Positions 63,073 to 64,000 of a stretch of DNA of 64,000 nt are shown in pieces. The stretch comes from Actinoallomurus oryzae (GTDB taxonomy: Bacteria > Actinomycetota > Actinomycetes > Streptosporangiales > Streptosporangiaceae), in the NCBI RefSeq assembly GCF_039541955.1, contig NZ_BAABHF010000046.1, forward strand, positions 124,001-188,000, read 5' to 3'. Numbering within the stretch: position 1 is the stretch's first letter; every line of letters starts with the position of its first letter. The translations under genes were made by a program, and so were the position numbers. The notes under the pieces were generated by a model that searched no databases, was not told the DNA's origin, and worked only from the letters and a program-made list of their open reading frames with translations.

Positions 63073-63303
63073 GTGGAACAGGCCACACTGACACGCCGTG
63101 GCACCGACGATCCGCGTCTGAGCGAGGACGAACTCCGGTTGCTCGCGCAGATCGCCACAGGTGTCACCGCAGATGTGGCAGCGCGGAAACTCGAACTCAG
63201 CGCGCGGACGCTACGGAGGCGACTGCGAACGATATGTGACCGGCTCAATGTGAACACCCCCATCGAAGCCGTTGTGTGGGCGGCACGACGGCAACTCATC
63301 TGA
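63073..63303 (+). CDS. Small LuxR-type HTH protein
   Basis: A 76-residue protein that is essentially one LuxR/GerE-like HTH: LSEDELRLLAQIATGVTADVAARKL and LSARTLRRRLRTICDRLNVNTPIEAVVWA. No receiver or ligand domain. GTG 63073 follows GAGG. The leader has a LacI-type site. Such stand-alone HTH proteins are found in actinomycetes with unknown targets. Confidence 0.8.
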   Translation: MEQATLTRRGTDDPRLSEDELRLLAQIATGVTADVAARKLELSARTLRRRLRTICDRLNVNTPIEAVVWAARRQLI

Positions 63304-63385
63304 CTTCCAGTACGTGAGCGCCCCGGGGGGGTATGGGGCGCCCGCGGGCCACGGTCGGGCGTCCGGCGGCTAGGGTCACCTGTTT

Positions 63386-63901
63386 GTGGAGACAGCTATC
63401 CGCCGGGCCCGCGCGACGGACGTCCGGGCGATCCGGCGGCTGGTGGACCTGTACGCCGGCCCGGGCCGGCTACTCGCCAAGCCGACCGTGACGCTTTACG
63501 AGGACGTCCAGGAGTTCTGGGTCGCGGAAGACTCGCGGACCGGCGCCGTCGTGGGTTGCGGCGCGCTGCACGTCATGTGGGAGGACCTCGCCGAGGTCCG
63601 TACGGTAGCGGTGGACCCCGCCTGCCGTGGCCACGGAGTGGGGCACCGCATCGTCGCGCGCCTCCTGGAGACGGCGCGCGAACTCGGCGTCCAGCGCGTC
63701 TTCTGCCTTACCTTCGAGGTGGCCTTCTTCTCCCGGCACGGGTTCCGCCGGCTGCAGGGCAGCCCGGTGGCGCCCGAGGTGTACGAGGAGCTCCTGCGCT
63801 CCTACGACGACGGCGTGGCGGAGTTCCTCGACCTCGACCGGGTGAAGCCGAACACCCTGGGCAACACCCGCATGTTGCTCCACCTGGAAGGCGAGCGATG
63901 A
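63386..63901 (+). CDS. argA: Amino-acid N-acetyltransferase (short NAGS, ArgA)
   Basis: A 171-residue GNAT enzyme closely resembling the short mycobacterial ArgA: RRARATDVRAIRRLVDLYAG, VTLYEDVQEFWVAED, GCGALHVMWEDLAEVRTVAVDP, GHGVGHRIVARLLE, FCLTFEVAFFSRHGF and VKPNTLGNTRMLL. Makes N-acetylglutamate for arginine synthesis. TAGGGT (63371-63376) lies 9 bases before GTG 63386 (leaderless). Overlaps the next gene by 4 bases. Confidence 0.92.
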   Translation: METAIRRARATDVRAIRRLVDLYAGPGRLLAKPTVTLYEDVQEFWVAEDSRTGAVVGCGALHVMWEDLAEVRTVAVDPACRGHGVGHRIVARLLETARELGVQRVFCLTFEVAFFSRHGFRRLQGSPVAPEVYEELLRSYDDGVAEFLDLDRVKPNTLGNTRMLLHLEGER

Positions 63902-64000
63902 GCGACTACGAGCCGGTCGAGGAGCTGACGCTGGCGCCGGTCATCCGCCGCGCCGGCGCCCGGGTCATCGACGCCGGCTTACTGGGCATCGTGGGCTTCG
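63898..64000 (+). CDS. RDD-family membrane protein (partial)
   Basis: The first 34 codons of a gene cut by the window end. APVIRRAGARVIDAGLLGIVGF matches the start of RDD-domain membrane proteins (conserved Arg and Asp in the first TM). ATG 63898 overlaps the argA stop. Confidence 0.65.
   Translation, partial: MSDYEPVEELTLAPVIRRAGARVIDAGLLGIVGF

Noticed and set aside
62771..63091. Open frame of 106 codons upstream of the small LuxR-type gene
   Set aside because: TTG start without RBS, overlaps an operator-like palindrome, mixed Pro/Gly/Ser composition and no recognisable family.

Overview
The window is a high-GC, gene-dense piece of a filamentous actinomycete chromosome. The class is inferred from synteny (dacB, zinc peptidase, tilS, hpt, ftsH, folE, then folP-folB-folK, then panC-panD-nadB-nadC-coaX-lysS), a chaplin-type surface protein, an MsiK-type sugar ATPase, several ECF sigma factors and three cytochromes P450. 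Gene content fits Streptosporangiales or Thermomonosporaceae better than Streptomyces, but the family assignment is inference.

Layout. 1-200: tRNA-Asp followed by a degenerate Cys-like tRNA. 290-12,964: mixed accessory genes, including a P450, a divergent hxlR/oxidoreductase pair, an exported serine hydrolase, marR, a YCII protein, an aminotransferase, pyrD, a NERD protein, a saccharopine-dehydrogenase-like enzyme, and a large sigma-factor/zinc-finger/membrane/surface-domain fusion. 13,068-26,622: conserved core, with an NlpC/P60 hydrolase, ppa, dacB, a zinc peptidase, tilS, hpt, ftsH, folE, an MprF-like lysyltransferase, folP-NTF2-folB-folK and DUF3180. 26,647-44,550: accessory and semi-core genes. 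These are two paralogous serine hydrolases around a NUDIX gene, two NarL-type two-component systems, a wrecked hxlR/oxidoreductase pair, an orphan nuoD, two PH-domain membrane proteins, a P450, a MidA-like methyltransferase, a chaplin, a MacB-like ABC exporter and an exported HAD phosphatase. 44,842-54,488: cofactor core (DUF2520, panC, panD, nadB, nadC, coaX, lysS) with a lysR/SDR pair lodged between panC and panD. 54,593-64,000: regulators and accessory genes, namely GAF-ANTAR, a decayed sigma-like gene, an ECF sigma factor with a coupled membrane protein, a VOC protein, an iclR-P450 pair, msiK, lacI, a small LuxR-type protein, argA and the start of an RDD protein.

How the genes work together. 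The core makes folate (folE, folP, folB, folK), pantothenate/CoA (panC, panD, coaX) and NAD (nadB, nadC), together with tRNA-Ile lysidine synthesis, purine salvage and membrane proteolysis. Many neighbours overlap by 4 bases (ATGA, GTGA or TTGA), indicating translational coupling. About sixteen genes on both strands carry a TAnnnT-like -10 box 6-9 bases before the start codon, so leaderless mRNAs look common and several starts were set on that basis.

The most interesting signals are: the fused sigma/anti-sigma-like/surface-domain protein at 10,608 with its coupled unknown partner; the duplicated serine hydrolase/sensor-kinase promoter module, in which one kinase survives only as about 15-20 codons; the fossil hxlR/oxidoreductase pair whose shared promoter and both N-termini were deleted; the in-frame palindromic insertion in the NERD gene; the Cys-like degenerate tRNA; and a candidate small RNA near 5,270-5,422. 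No prophage, insertion sequence, CRISPR array or assembly-line biosynthetic cluster was seen.
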